Below, piece by piece: positions 25,851-35,288 of a DNA stretch of 52,557 nt; position 1 is the stretch's first letter, and each line of letters opens with the position of its first letter. The stretch comes from Pararhodobacter sp. SW119 (GTDB lineage Bacteria > Pseudomonadota > Alphaproteobacteria > Rhodobacterales > Rhodobacteraceae). Under the pieces are notes generated by a model. That model was not told where the DNA came from, ran no database searches, and saw only the letters and a program-made list of their open reading frames with translations. Made by a program: the position numbers and the translations under genes. Where the stretch lies: NCBI RefSeq assembly GCF_017811755.1, contig NZ_JADDJF010000024.1:1-52557 (forward strand), written 5' to 3'.

Positions 25851-27578
25851 TCAGCGCCGCAGCAGATAGATGAAATCGCGGTTGTCGGCGTATTCGACGA
25901 AGCGCGCCATCAGCCGCCCGTCGCGCCCCCGCGTGTCCGATCCGGCCATGCGCCGGTCCAGGTGGTGGATCTGCAACGCGCCCGTCGCATCCGTTCGCGT
26001 GTAGATCGCGGCATAGGTCAGATCGAGCGAGTTCATGTCCAGAAGCATCGCGTGCTGGCACCCATAGGCCTGAAACGTGCGCGCCATCCCCGAGGGCGTG
26101 ACGGACGAAAACACCGCGTAGATCAGGAAGGACCGCCCCTCGGCCTCGCGCAGGCAGGCGCCGGCGCGCAGCGTGCGCAGCTGCGCCTCGGCCGAGCCCG
26201 ACCAGTTGCCGCCCATCCAGTCGCGCACCAGACGGCCGGGCACCGGCTCGCCGGTCTCGGGGTGCGGCTCGATCAACGGCACGCCGTTCTGGCGCGCGAA
26301 ACGCACGCGCGGCAACAGTTGTGCGTCCGTTTCGCGCCAAGCGCGCATGCCGATGGTGCCGTCGTTCAGCGCATAGATCGTGGCCAGTCCCGGCTGCAGG
26401 CGGCTCAGCACCGTGCCATGGACCACGAAACCGTAGTGATGCCCGTGGTTGCTGGTCGCCATCGGCCCGCGCCGCCAGGCCGCATGCTCGCGCTTGAAGC
26501 CCCCGGCGAAGATCGCCGCGACCCGGTCGGTCAGCGCCGGGCTCAGCATCCCGGTCCGTGCCAGCGGCGCGGTGGTGGAAAACCCGTCCGGACCCGGCAG
26601 CGAGGCGTTGCGCCCGGCGCCGGAAGGCCGGGGCGACCAGTTCACCGCCGGATGGTCGGTGCCGACCTCGTAGCCCAGTTCGAAATGCGCCAGGTCGAAA
26701 CCGAAGAGCCAGACATCGGCGCGGTTCTCGACCCCGTCCAGACCCGCCGCCTCGCCCCGGCGCGACAGGATCTCGCGGTCGATCATGCCCGGCTGCACGA
26801 CGCTGGCGTAGACCCCCGGCGCATCGGCGACGGCGTACCACGCCCCTGCCTCCATCTGCCGGCCCGAGGCGCCGACCAGTTCCACATCCAGATTGGCCCG
26901 CATCACCGGATGCGATGCCAGCCGCGCGCGCCCCAGCGCCTCGACCACATCGCCCGCGTCGGTGCCGTCGAGCGTCGCGCTCGTCTGCATCCAGGCGTCG
27001 CGGTAGAACGTATCCTTGACCAGCGTCACGATGTTCTCGCCGAAGGGGACATAACCGCGCAGGAACTCCGCCACCGCCTCGCGCCCGGTGCGCGAACCGG
27101 ACCCCGGACTGCGCAGATAGAGCCGCCCGTCGCAGATCGGCGCATAGGGCAGCCCGGTGGCGGCGGCCTCGTCCAGCGCGCCTTCCCACGGCCGGCAGGT
27201 CACGTCGCCGGCCTCCGACGCGACGATCAGCGCCGGCAGCGCGCCGGTGTCCAGCGTGACCGAGAAGATCTCGGGTGCCGCGTTTTCCAGATGCCAGACC
27301 CGCGCCTCGCGCCCGGTCTCCAGCACGAACCAGTCCTGGACGCGCGCGTTCAGCACCGTCAGGCGAACCGGCGTGCCGTCCTCCAGCACCGCGCTGCGGC
27401 TGGCGCGGAACGGCAGGAAATCCACCACCGACCGGCGCACGGGCTCGTTGAAGGCGGCGAATTGCGCGGCGCGGTCGCCGGCGGGCATGTACCAGTCGCC
27501 GGCCGCCAACACGCCGGGAAGAAGGGCGACCATCGCCGCCGTCAGAAGGGGCCGCAGGTCGGGTCGTGAAATGCGCAT
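25851..27578 (-). CDS. Large secreted protein, faintly phosphodiester-glycosidase-like
   Basis: 575 aa from the ATG at 27578, which has a GGAG ribosome site. A signal peptide is visible (LLTAAMVALLPGVLAAG, about residues 10-26). No family is recognised with confidence. The C-terminal third (FAGGFKREH, MATSNHGHHYGFVVHGTV, TIYALNDGTIGMRAW, GCQHAMLLDMNSLD) is loosely similar in layout to the NAGPA/DUF2233 phosphodiester glycosidase domain. The middle part has many aromatic residues and a large beta-rich pattern. It is the first gene of a two-gene unit with the SUMF1-like protein, which starts 10 bp downstream, so both are probably exported together. It diverges from fumC. Confidence 0.75.
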   Translation of the reverse strand: MRISRPDLRPLLTAAMVALLPGVLAAGDWYMPAGDRAAQFAAFNEPVRRSVVDFLPFRASRSAVLEDGTPVRLTVLNARVQDWFVLETGREARVWHLENAAPEIFSVTLDTGALPALIVASEAGDVTCRPWEGALDEAAATGLPYAPICDGRLYLRSPGSGSRTGREAVAEFLRGYVPFGENIVTLVKDTFYRDAWMQTSATLDGTDAGDVVEALGRARLASHPVMRANLDVELVGASGRQMEAGAWYAVADAPGVYASVVQPGMIDREILSRRGEAAGLDGVENRADVWLFGFDLAHFELGYEVGTDHPAVNWSPRPSGAGRNASLPGPDGFSTTAPLARTGMLSPALTDRVAAIFAGGFKREHAAWRRGPMATSNHGHHYGFVVHGTVLSRLQPGLATIYALNDGTIGMRAWRETDAQLLPRVRFARQNGVPLIEPHPETGEPVPGRLVRDWMGGNWSGSAEAQLRTLRAGACLREAEGRSFLIYAVFSSVTPSGMARTFQAYGCQHAMLLDMNSLDLTYAAIYTRTDATGALQIHHLDRRMAGSDTRGRDGRLMARFVEYADNRDFIYLLRR

Positions 27579-27814
27579 TGTCTGAACGTCTCCTGAAACT
27601 GTCCCCAGCCTGCCGAAATCCACCGATTCAGGCAACCGTCGAGAATGTGAACACCCGCCCTGACCGAGCCGCCGCGCCCCCTTCCATGCCACCCCGGCAA
27701 GGTTGATATTCCGCTAACCGCTTCGTCCGCCCCCGAACGCCCCTTCCTCCCCGCGCGCGATTGATTTTCCCCCGCCAGCCCCCTAGGAGAAGCCGAACCA
27801 TCGAGGAGACGCAG

Positions 27815-29209
27815 ATGACCGCCACCCGCACCGAGACCGACAGCTTCGGCCCGCTCGAGGTTCCCGCCGACAAGTACTGGGGCGCGCAAACGCAGCGATC
27901 CATCCAGAACTTCCCCATCGGCTGGGAGCGTCAGCCGGTGCCGATCATCCGCGCGCTCGGCGTCATCAAGAAGGCCTGCGCCGAGGTCAACAAGTCCTTC
28001 GGCGACCTGGACGGCGACCTGGCACAGGCGATCACCGCCGCCGCACAAGAGGTGATCGACGGCAAGTTCGACGACAACTTCCCGCTGGTCGTCTGGCAGA
28101 CCGGCTCGGGCACGCAGTCGAACATGAACGCCAACGAGGTCATCGCCAACCGCGCGATCGAGATCATGGGCGGGCAGATGGGATCGAAGAAACCCGTGCA
28201 CCCGAACGACCACTGCAACATGGGTCAGTCGTCGAACGACACCTTCCCCACCGCGATGCATGTCGCCATCGCCATGCAGGCCCGCGACGTGCTGCTGCCG
28301 GGGCTGGAAAAGCTGCACGCCGCGCTGGCCGCCAAGTCCGAGGAATTCAAGGACATCATCAAGATCGGCCGCACCCACACGCAGGACGCCACACCCCTGA
28401 CACTGGGCCAGGAATTCGGCGGCTACGCGCATCAGGTCGCCAAGGGGATCGAGCGGGTGAAGGCCTGCCTGCCCGACATCCATGAACTGGCCCAGGGCGG
28501 CACCGCGGTCGGCACCGGCCTAAATACCCGCAAGGGCTTCGCCGAGAAGGTCGCGGCCGAGATCGCCGCCATCACCGACCTGCCCTTCGTCACCGCGCCC
28601 AACAAGTTCGAAGCACTCGCCGCGCATGACGCGATGGTCATGTTCTCGGGCGCGCTGAAGACCGTGGCCGCAAGCCTCTTCAAGATCGCCAACGACATGC
28701 GGCTTCTCGGCTCCGGCCCGCGCTCGGGCCTGGGCGAGCTGATCCTGCCGGAAAACGAGCCCGGGTCGTCGATCATGCCCGGCAAGGTCAACCCGACCCA
28801 GGCCGAGGCGCTGACCATGGCCTGCGCGCATGTCATGGGCAATGACGCCGCCGTCGGCTTTGCCGGCAGCCAGGGCCATTTCGAACTCAACGTCTACAAC
28901 CCGATGATGAGCTATAACGTCCTGCAATCCATGCAGCTTCTGGGCGATGCGGCCGCCAGCTTCACCGACAACATGGTCGTCGGCACGCAAGCAAACACCG
29001 CGCGGATCGAGAAGCTGATGAAGGAATCGCTGATGCTGGTCACGGCGCTGGCCCCCACCATCGGCTACGACAACGCCACCAAGGTCGCCAAGACCGCGCA
29101 CAAGAACGGCACCACGCTGCGCGAGGAAGCCATCGCCCTGGGCTTCGTCGACGGCGAGACTTTCGACCGCATCGTTCGGCCCGAGGACATGATCGGCCCC
29201 AGGGACTGA
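27815..29209 (+). CDS. fumC: Class II fumarate hydratase
   Basis: Iron-independent, tetrameric fumarase of the TCA cycle, interconverting fumarate and malate. 464 aa from the ATG at 27815, preceded by GAGGAG. Family signatures are [28 protein letters not shown] and the catalytic loop [13 protein letters not shown]. The product is cytoplasmic. The 236-bp gap to the divergent secreted-protein gene should carry its promoter, but no clear box was identified there. Confidence 0.97.
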   Translation: MTATRTETDSFGPLEVPADKYWGAQTQRSIQNFPIGWERQPVPIIRALGVIKKACAEVNKSFGDLDGDLAQAITAAAQEVIDGKFDDNFPLVVWQTGSGTQSNMNANEVIANRAIEIMGGQMGSKKPVHPNDHCNMGQSSNDTFPTAMHVAIAMQARDVLLPGLEKLHAALAAKSEEFKDIIKIGRTHTQDATPLTLGQEFGGYAHQVAKGIERVKACLPDIHELAQGGTAVGTGLNTRKGFAEKVAAEIAAITDLPFVTAPNKFEALAAHDAMVMFSGALKTVAASLFKIANDMRLLGSGPRSGLGELILPENEPGSSIMPGKVNPTQAEALTMACAHVMGNDAAVGFAGSQGHFELNVYNPMMSYNVLQSMQLLGDAAASFTDNMVVGTQANTARIEKLMKESLMLVTALAPTIGYDNATKVAKTAHKNGTTLREEAIALGFVDGETFDRIVRPEDMIGPRD

Positions 29210-29270
29210 GCCCCCTGTCCTCACCGCCCTACCCGAGCGACTGGAAAACTGCCGGTCGGCCAGAATTTCT

Positions 29271-29299
29271 TTGGTCCGATCGCCTTCCAGAGGTATGAT
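29271..29299 (+). promoter_or_regulatory. Sigma-70-type promoter for the GDSL esterase gene
   Basis: TTGGTC (29271-29276) and TATGAT (29294-29299) are exactly 17 bp apart and 28 bp upstream of the ATG at 29328. This gives the esterase gene its own promoter after fumC. Confidence 0.55.
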
Positions 29300-29327
29300 A
29301 AAGGCCGGTTAGCCAAGGGGGGGTGAG

Positions 29328-30347
29328 ATGAAGTCTCAATTTCTTGGAATGGTCGTCAGCGCCGCCGTGGGTTTCGGTGTCCTGTCAATCCAGGCACAAC
29401 CGGTCACGGCCGAGCCGGTTCGTTACGAGGCGGCCTTCGTCTTCGGCGACAGCCTGAGCGATCCAGGCAACCTCTTCGCTCTGACCGAAGCGCTGACCGG
29501 CACCGGTCAGCCAGGTTTTCCCTATTTTCAGGGGCGTGTCTCGGACGGTCCGGTCTGGGCGGAATATCTGGCCAGCGACTTCGCAGCGAGGGGCCTGCCC
29601 TTCCGAAACTACGCCTTTGCCACCGCCCAGGTGGTCAGACCGCCCGTGGACCCGACCGATCTGACCACGCAGCTGCCCATCCACCTCGATGACCAGCTCG
29701 CCCTTTTCGAGTTGGAGGCCCTGGGCGGCATCCCCGAGCGCTCGGTGGCTCTGGCCTGGCTCGGATCGAACGATGCTTTCCGCATCATATCGGAGGCGGG
29801 CAGGCAAATCGGGGACGGGACCGAGATCCCCATCGCGGTTGCGAACGCAGTTCTCTCTGCCAACGCCGTCGCCGAACAGCTTCTGTCCCGGCTTTCGCTC
29901 CTTGTCCCGGCGGGAATTCGCGATCTGGTGCTTTTCAACCTGCCCGATCTCGGCCGGACGCCGAACTACCTCGGGACCGCAGGCGCGCCCCTCGCGACGC
30001 TCGTCACGGACACGTTCAACGCGCGGCTTGCGGCGGGCAGTGTCGACGGGCTGAACCTGCGCAGATTCGACCTGGCCGGGCTCTTCGACGCCCTGCTCGA
30101 ATCACCCGATGAGTTCGGCATCACCTCGCTCGAACCCTGCTTCGTCACAACCCCAACCCCAATGCTCTGCGATGACCCTGGGCAACGCGCCTTCTTCGAC
30201 CTTATTCATCCCGCCGGCCGCGTTCACGCCGCGCTCGCCGACGAAGTGCGAACGCTGGTCGCGCCGATCCCGCTCCCGGCGGCGGCATGGCTCCTGCTGG
30301 CCGGGCTGGCCGGGCTGGGCGCGATAGGGATGCGCCGGGGCGGATGA
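29328..30347 (+). CDS. Secreted GDSL/SGNH esterase with a VPLPA-type sorting tail
   Basis: 339 aa. It has a signal peptide (about residues 1-28), then the SGNH hydrolase blocks: block I FVFGDSLSDPGN with the nucleophile Ser, block III WLGSNDAF, and block V DLIHPAGRVH with Asp and His. Block II is divergent (FRNYAFATA). The C-terminus ends IPLPAAAWLLLAGLAGLG then a basic MRRGG, matching the VPLPA variant of PEP-CTERM sorting signals recognised by exosortase-type enzymes. It therefore probably acts as an exported lipase or esterase. A good promoter precedes it, and its stop overlaps the DUF4169 start (ATGA). Confidence 0.9.
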   Translation: MKSQFLGMVVSAAVGFGVLSIQAQPVTAEPVRYEAAFVFGDSLSDPGNLFALTEALTGTGQPGFPYFQGRVSDGPVWAEYLASDFAARGLPFRNYAFATAQVVRPPVDPTDLTTQLPIHLDDQLALFELEALGGIPERSVALAWLGSNDAFRIISEAGRQIGDGTEIPIAVANAVLSANAVAEQLLSRLSLLVPAGIRDLVLFNLPDLGRTPNYLGTAGAPLATLVTDTFNARLAAGSVDGLNLRRFDLAGLFDALLESPDEFGITSLEPCFVTTPTPMLCDDPGQRAFFDLIHPAGRVHAALADEVRTLVAPIPLPAAAWLLLAGLAGLGAIGMRRGG

Positions 30348-30550
30348 CGGGTCGGGTCGTCAACCTGCGCCAGCGCCGCAAGCAGGCCGCGCGCGCCGAG
30401 GCCCGCGCCGCGGGCGACGCGAACGCCGCCCTGCACGGCCGCAGCAAGGCCGAGAAAGCGCTGAGCCAGGCCCGCACCGACAAGGCCGCACGCGACCTTG
30501 ACGCGCATCGCCGCGACCGCCCGCCAGGGCCGACCGACACCGCCCGCTGA
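30344..30550 (+). CDS. Small DUF4169 family protein
   Basis: 68 aa. Highly charged, Ala/Arg-rich helical protein with the family opening VVNLRQRRKQAARAEARAAGD and NAALHGRSKAEK. Function unknown; DUF4169 genes are typically found beside fumC in alphaproteobacteria. Its ATG overlaps the esterase stop, so it is translationally coupled to a gene that is not its usual neighbour. Confidence 0.8.
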   Translation: MTGRVVNLRQRRKQAARAEARAAGDANAALHGRSKAEKALSQARTDKAARDLDAHRRDRPPGPTDTAR

Positions 30551-30828
30551 TCGGCGCCAGGGCGCGCAGGCCTACGATTCCAGGGGCGTGTGCACGCGTG
30601 CACATCGGTGCAAGACCCTGATAAGTAAGGCAAAGAGTTTTTCTATTAACCGGATTGAAACCCGCGCCTCATGGCGTCGCGCGCCGTTCTCGGTTCGGGC
30701 GGCGCGGGCTCGGGCCCCATCAAGGGACCCTCGCCCGCCGGCGGCCCGCGGCCGCCGATTGTGCCCTGCCGCGACGGACAGGACCACCCGGCAGGGCCAG
30801 ACATGGCGCAGGGCCCGGCGCGAAGGCT
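30551..30828. other. 278-bp gap between the DUF4169 and cmk 3' ends
   Basis: Convergent gap. The left half holds copy 3 of the T-tract/palindrome element (30589-30653). The right half is GC-rich with no supported gene. No intrinsic terminator for cmk was recognised. Confidence 0.6.
30589..30653 (-). repeat. T-tract + TCA/CTTG core + palindrome element, copy 3
   Basis: Read on the minus strand: CCGGTTAA (30653-30646), 21 bases including CTCTTT, TTATCA (30624-30619), CTTG (30614-30611), then the perfect 16-bp palindrome TGTGCACGCGTGCACA (30604-30589). The distance from TTATCA to the palindrome centre is the same 28 bases as in copies 1 and 2. The CCGGTTAA block 21 bases ahead is shared with copy 4. 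The palindrome faces the DUF4169 3' end, 39 bp away. Confidence 0.65.
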
Positions 30829-31434
30829 TCAGCGCCGGGACAGGCGCGCGGCGACCCGCTCGATGGCGCGCCTGACCGCGGCCTCGATGCTCAGCTCTGA
30901 CGTGTCCAGGATGATCGCGTCCGTCGCCGGCCGCAACGGGGCGTCGGCACGCCCCATGTCGCGGGCATCGCGGGACCTGACCTGCTCCAGAACCTCCTCC
31001 AGGCTCTCCGGCGCAGCGGCGCCACCCGCCTCCAGCCAGCGCCGGCGGGCACGGATTTCCGAACTGGCGGTGACGAACAGCTTCACCTCGGCAGCCGGGC
31101 AGATGACGGTGCCGATATCCCGCCCATCCAGCACCGCGCCGCCTTCCCGCCGCGCGAATTCGCGCTGGAACGCGACCAGCGCCCGCCGCACCTCGGGCAG
31201 GGCCGCGACGCGGCTCGCCGCCTCGCCCGCGGCAAGGCTGCGCAGGTCGTCCCGCTGCAGATCGTTCAGCGTCAGGGCGCGGGCGGCGGCAACCGGATCG
31301 CCGCCCTTGATGCCGACCGCCCGGTAAAGCAGCCCGGTATCGAGATGCGCGAAGCCGAAATGCGCGGCGACCGCACGGGCGATGGTACCCTTGCCCGCCG
31401 CCGCCGGCCCGTCGATGGCGACTGTGAACCTCAT
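30829..31434 (-). CDS. cmk: Cytidylate kinase
   Basis: Phosphorylates CMP and dCMP with ATP. About 201 aa from the ATG at 31434; a GTG three codons upstream is an alternative. The P-loop [15 protein letters not shown] lies at the N-terminus, followed by [11 protein letters not shown] and the domain [20 protein letters not shown]. It follows aroA by about 80 bp, the common aroA-cmk order, but the ribosomal protein S1 gene (rpsA) that usually follows cmk is not here. A convergent DUF4169 gene lies beyond it instead. Confidence 0.95.
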   Translation of the reverse strand: MRFTVAIDGPAAAGKGTIARAVAAHFGFAHLDTGLLYRAVGIKGGDPVAAARALTLNDLQRDDLRSLAAGEAASRVAALPEVRRALVAFQREFARREGGAVLDGRDIGTVICPAAEVKLFVTASSEIRARRRWLEAGGAAAPESLEEVLEQVRSRDARDMGRADAPLRPATDAIILDTSELSIEAAVRRAIERVAARLSRR

Positions 31435-31515
31435 CGACGCCACACTGCCGCGGACCGGTGCGCCCCGCGCCCCGGTGCCTGCGCCACGCCCGACCGAACG
31501 CCGCCCCGCACCGCC

Positions 31516-32865
31516 CTATCCCTCGCGCCGGATCGCGGCGCCGAGCCCCTGCATCAGCGGCTCGAAGACGGGAAACGAGGTGGCGATGGGGCCGCCGTCA
31601 TCGACGCGGATCGCCGCCTTCGCCGCCAGCCCGAGGACCAGAAACGCCATGGCGATCCGGTGGTCGAGCCGGCTTTCGACCGTCGCGCCGCCCGGCACGC
31701 CGCCCGCGCCCCTGCCGTGGACGATCAGCGTGTCGGCATCCTCCTCGACCGTCACGCCGCAGGCTTCCAGCCCGCGCGCCATCGCGTCGATCCGGTCGCT
31801 TTCCTTGACGCGCAATTCCTTGACGCCGCGCATGACCGTCGACCCTTCGGCACAAGCGGCCACCACCGCCAGCACCGGAAACTCGTCGATCATGCTCGCC
31901 GCGCGCGCCGCCGGCGTCTCGATCCCGCGCAGCGCCCCGCTATGGCGCACGCGCAGGTCGGCCACGGGTTCGCCGCCTTCCTCGCGCGGGTTCTCGAAGA
32001 CCAGGTCGGCGCCCATCTCGACCAGCGTGGTGAACAACCCGTTGCGCGTCGGGTTCTGGCTGACGCCGGGCACGGTGATCTCGGACCCCGGGACCAGCAG
32101 CGCCGCGCAGACCGGAAACGCGGCCGAGGACGGATCGCGCGGCACCGCCACCGCCTGCGGGCGCAACTCGGGCTGGCCGGTCAGGGTGATCACCCGCCCC
32201 TCGGGCCCGTCGGCGACCGTGACCTCGGCGCCGAAGCCGCGCAGCATCCGCTCGGTATGATCGCGCGTCGCTTCGGGCTCGATCACCACGGTCTGGCCCG
32301 GCGCGTTCAGCCCCGCCAGCAGCACCGCCGATTTCACCTGCGCCGAGGGCACCGGTAGCGCATAACGCACCGGCACCGGATCGGCCGCGCCGACCACGGT
32401 CATCGGCAACCGCCCCCCAGCCCGCCCCCAGGCCCGCGCGCCGAACAGCGCCAGCGGATCGGTCACGCGTCCCATCGGCCGGCGGTTCAGGCTCGCGTCG
32501 CCGGTGAAGGTCGCGGCGATCGGGGTCGTCGCCATCGCCCCCATGATCAGGCGCACACCGGTGCCGGAATTGCCGCAGTCGATCACCCGGTCCGGCTCGG
32601 CAAAGCCGCCGACGCCGACGCCGGCCACCGTCCAGTCGCCGGGGCCATGGCGGGTGACGGTGGCCCCGAACGCCCGCATCGCCGCGGCCGTGTCCAGCAC
32701 GTCCTGTCCCTCCAGCAACCCGGTGATCCGCGTCTCGCCCACCGCCAGTGCGCCCAGGATCAGCGCCCGGTGGCTGATCGACTTGTCGCCCGGCACCTCG
32801 GCCACGCCCGACAGCGGGCCCGAGGCTTCGGAAATCATTGGAATCGGGGTCTCGGATGCGGACAT
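31516..32865 (-). CDS. aroA: EPSP synthase (3-phosphoshikimate 1-carboxyvinyltransferase)
   Basis: Shikimate-pathway enzyme joining PEP and shikimate 3-phosphate. 449 aa. The opening [32 protein letters not shown] matches the alphaproteobacterial class II subtype to which Agrobacterium CP4 belongs. At the site equivalent to E. coli Gly96, where CP4 has Ala, this protein has Gly ([11 protein letters not shown]). Catalytic residues lie in DEFPVLAV and [13 protein letters not shown]. It is upstream of cmk, probably co-transcribed, and follows acr3 by 60 bp on the same strand. Confidence 0.95.
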   Translation of the reverse strand: MSASETPIPMISEASGPLSGVAEVPGDKSISHRALILGALAVGETRITGLLEGQDVLDTAAAMRAFGATVTRHGPGDWTVAGVGVGGFAEPDRVIDCGNSGTGVRLIMGAMATTPIAATFTGDASLNRRPMGRVTDPLALFGARAWGRAGGRLPMTVVGAADPVPVRYALPVPSAQVKSAVLLAGLNAPGQTVVIEPEATRDHTERMLRGFGAEVTVADGPEGRVITLTGQPELRPQAVAVPRDPSSAAFPVCAALLVPGSEITVPGVSQNPTRNGLFTTLVEMGADLVFENPREEGGEPVADLRVRHSGALRGIETPAARAASMIDEFPVLAVVAACAEGSTVMRGVKELRVKESDRIDAMARGLEACGVTVEEDADTLIVHGRGAGGVPGGATVESRLDHRIAMAFLVLGLAAKAAIRVDDGGPIATSFPVFEPLMQGLGAAIRREG

Positions 32866-32925
32866 GCGCGCCTCGGTGCTGCTTTGTCCGCCTGATAGCG
32901 CAGCGCCCCCGGCGCGTCCATGCCG

Positions 32926-33948
32926 TCAGCTGGCCGGAAAGCGCCCGCGCGTGCGGTTGGCAAAGGCCACCAGCGACAGCATCACCGGCACCTCGACCAG
33001 CACACCCACCACCGTCACCAGCGCCGCGCCCGAATTCAGGCCGAAAAGCCCGATGGCGACCGCGACCGCCAGTTCGAAGAAGTTCGACGTGCCGATCAGC
33101 GCGCAGGGGGCGGCGACGTTGTGCGGCACGCGCCAGGCCCAGGCCCACCCATAGGCCAGCGCGAAGATCCCATAGGACTGGATCAGGATCGGCGTCGCCA
33201 GCAGCAGGATCAGAAGCGGGCTTTCCAGGATCACATGCCCCTGAAACCCGAAAAGCAGCACCACCGTCAGCAGAAGCCCGGCGATCGAGACGGGCTTGAT
33301 CCGCGCGGTAAAGGCCGACACCGCGGCCTCACCGCCCCGCCGGGTCAGCGCCGCGCGCGTCAGCGCGCCGGCGATCAGCGGAATGACGACATAGAGGACG
33401 ACCGACAGCACCAGCGTCTCCCACGGCACCGACAGATCGGTCAGCCCCAGCAGCAGCGCAACGATCGGCGCGAAGGCAAAGATCATGATCACGTCGTTGA
33501 GCGAGACCTGCACGAGCGTGTAGTTCGGATCGCCCCGCGTCAGGTTCGACCACACGAAGACCATCGCCGTGCAGGGGGCCGCGCCCAGCAGGATCAGCCC
33601 GGCGATGTACTGGCCCGCATCGGTCGGGTCGATCCAGCCGGCAAAGACGTAGTGAAAGAAAAGCACCCCAAGCGCGGCCATGGTGAAGGGCTTGATCAGC
33701 CAGTTCACGACGACGGTGATCACCAGCCCCTTCGGGCGCTCGCCCACGCGGCGCAGCGCGGTGAAATCCACCGCCACCATCATCGGATAGACCATCGCCC
33801 AGATCAGCACCGCGACGATCAGGTTGACCGAGGCATATTCCAGCCCCGCCAGAACCCCGAAGACGCCGGGCATCAGGTTGCCCAGCACCACGCCCGCAAC
33901 GATGCAGATCGCCACCCAGACCGAGAGATACCGCTCAAACCCGCCCAT
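32926..33948 (-). CDS. acr3: ACR3-family arsenite efflux transporter
   Basis: 340-aa inner-membrane protein with about ten transmembrane segments. The conserved cysteine of ACR3 lies in [14 protein letters not shown] (Cys126), and the conserved acidic residue in [18 protein letters not shown]. The family exports As(III), and sometimes Sb(III), using proton-motive force. It lies apart from the arsR-permease pair and next to no arsC, an unusual isolated position between aroA and an Lrp-type regulator. The start ATG at 33948 gives the typical N-terminus. Confidence 0.92.
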   Translation of the reverse strand: MGGFERYLSVWVAICIVAGVVLGNLMPGVFGVLAGLEYASVNLIVAVLIWAMVYPMMVAVDFTALRRVGERPKGLVITVVVNWLIKPFTMAALGVLFFHYVFAGWIDPTDAGQYIAGLILLGAAPCTAMVFVWSNLTRGDPNYTLVQVSLNDVIMIFAFAPIVALLLGLTDLSVPWETLVLSVVLYVVIPLIAGALTRAALTRRGGEAAVSAFTARIKPVSIAGLLLTVVLLFGFQGHVILESPLLILLLATPILIQSYGIFALAYGWAWAWRVPHNVAAPCALIGTSNFFELAVAVAIGLFGLNSGAALVTVVGVLVEVPVMLSLVAFANRTRGRFPAS

Positions 33949-34006
33949 GACGCCCTCTTTGCAGTTGCAGCATATGCGCAGGAATGCGGGGCGAACGGAA
34001 CCCCGT

Positions 34007-34459
34007 TCAGGCGCGCTCGTCCTTGGGCGACCCCATCACCACGTAGCTGGTCAGCGCAGAAACCTGCGCCAGCGTGCCCAGCACCTCGGTGTGGAAATGC
34101 TTGTAGGCGACAAGGTCCGCGACCTCGACCCTCAGCAGGTATTCGACCGCGCCGGTGATGTTGTGGCATTCGCGCACCTGCGGCGCCAGGCGCATGGCGC
34201 GTTCGAAATCCTCCTGCGCGGTCTTGGTATGGATCGAGAGGCCCACGGTGACATAGGCGACAAACCCGATCCCCAGCTTCTCACGGTCGATCACCGCGCG
34301 GTAGCCGGCGATCACGCCGCGACGCTCCAGGTCCTGCACGCGCCGTAGGCAGGCCGAGGGCGACAGGCCTACGCGCTCTGCCAGCTCCAGGTTCGGGATC
34401 CGCCCCTCGCGCGCGAGGATGCGCAATATCCGCTCGCTTATCTGGTCCATGTCGCTCAT
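34007..34459 (-). CDS. Lrp/AsnC-family transcriptional regulator
   Basis: About 150 aa from [20 protein letters not shown] (other in-frame ATGs at 34450 and 34468). The N-terminal helix-turn-helix is [20 protein letters not shown], and the C-terminal RAM/AsnC effector domain contains [22 protein letters not shown]. Such proteins sense amino acids as dimers to octamers. It diverges from a LysE-type exporter gene across 91 bp, a recurrent pairing that suggests it controls amino-acid export. Confidence 0.92.
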   Translation of the reverse strand: MSDMDQISERILRILAREGRIPNLELAERVGLSPSACLRRVQDLERRGVIAGYRAVIDREKLGIGFVAYVTVGLSIHTKTAQEDFERAMRLAPQVRECHNITGAVEYLLRVEVADLVAYKHFHTEVLGTLAQVSALTSYVVMGSPKDERA

Positions 34460-34550
34460 GAATTGCATTTCATCATCTATAGCCACAACCTTTGCAACCC
34501 GATTGCGCCCGCTTCGCCCTAATCTTTGCGCGCCAACCGGAGTCCGCCGC

Positions 34551-35219
34551 ATGTCCGCCGACCTCTTTCTCGCGCTCGTTGCGTTTGCCTTCGTCTCGTC
34601 CATCACGCCGGGGCCGAACAACCTGATGCTGCTCGCCTCGGGGGTGAACTTCGGCTTTCGCCGGACCCTCCCGCACATGCTGGGCATCGGGATCGGCTTC
34701 ACGGTGATGGTCGCGCTGGTGGGCATCGGGCTCGCCGGGGTCTTCGTGGCCTGGCCGCCGGCGCGCTGGATATTGCAGACGGTGTCGGTGGTCTACCTGC
34801 TGTGGCTGGCGTGGAAGATCGCCCATGCCGCGCCGCCCGCCTCCGATCCCCAGGCGCGGGGCACGCCGCTGACTTTCCTGCAGGCCGCGGCCTTTCAATG
34901 GGTCAACCCCAAGGCCTGGACGATGGCCCTGGGCGCGGTCGCGCTCTATGCGCCGGGGCAGGAAGTGGTCGCCGTCCTCTGGGTGGCGGGGGTGTTCGGG
35001 CTGGTCAACCTGCCCTGCGTCTCGGTCTGGACGGTGCTCGGGCTCAGCGCCCGCCGCCTGCTGGCGCAGCCCGCGCGGCTGCGGGTCTTCAACCGTGCGA
35101 TGGCGCTGGTTCTCGTCGCCTCCCTCTGGCCGGTGCTGGCCGGGACCGGCGGGGATGCGGCGACCGCCGCCCGTCCCGCCGCCCTGACCGGCACCCTTGC
35201 GCCAGCGGCGGGCGGCTGA
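34551..35219 (+). CDS. LysE/RhtB-family amino-acid exporter
   Basis: 222-aa inner-membrane exporter with about six transmembrane segments. The family signature FVSSITPGPNNLMLLASGVNFG lies at the N-terminus and FQWVNPKAWTMALGA in the middle. Substrate not known; the divergent Lrp-type gene is its probable regulator. The stretch after its stop (35220-35396) contains a long-looped inverted repeat (GGGCTTC ... GAAGCCC) that may end transcription, and the first copy of the 11-bp-unit repeat. Confidence 0.92.
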   Translation: MSADLFLALVAFAFVSSITPGPNNLMLLASGVNFGFRRTLPHMLGIGIGFTVMVALVGIGLAGVFVAWPPARWILQTVSVVYLLWLAWKIAHAAPPASDPQARGTPLTFLQAAAFQWVNPKAWTMALGAVALYAPGQEVVAVLWVAGVFGLVNLPCVSVWTVLGLSARRLLAQPARLRVFNRAMALVLVASLWPVLAGTGGDAATAARPAALTGTLAPAAGG

Positions 35220-35288
35220 GAGCTGGGCTTCAGGTCACGTCGCACGACGGATCGGGACAGACTGCCCGAAGCCCCTTTCCATATGATA

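Noticed and set aside
25605-27569. 654-codon plus-strand frame
   Set aside because: Antisense to the SUMF1-like and 575-aa secreted protein genes, low-complexity composition, and no start signal.
32920-34158. 412-codon plus-strand frame
   Set aside because: Antisense to acr3 and the Lrp-type gene, dominated by His/Arg/Gln/Asp repeats typical of shadow translation.
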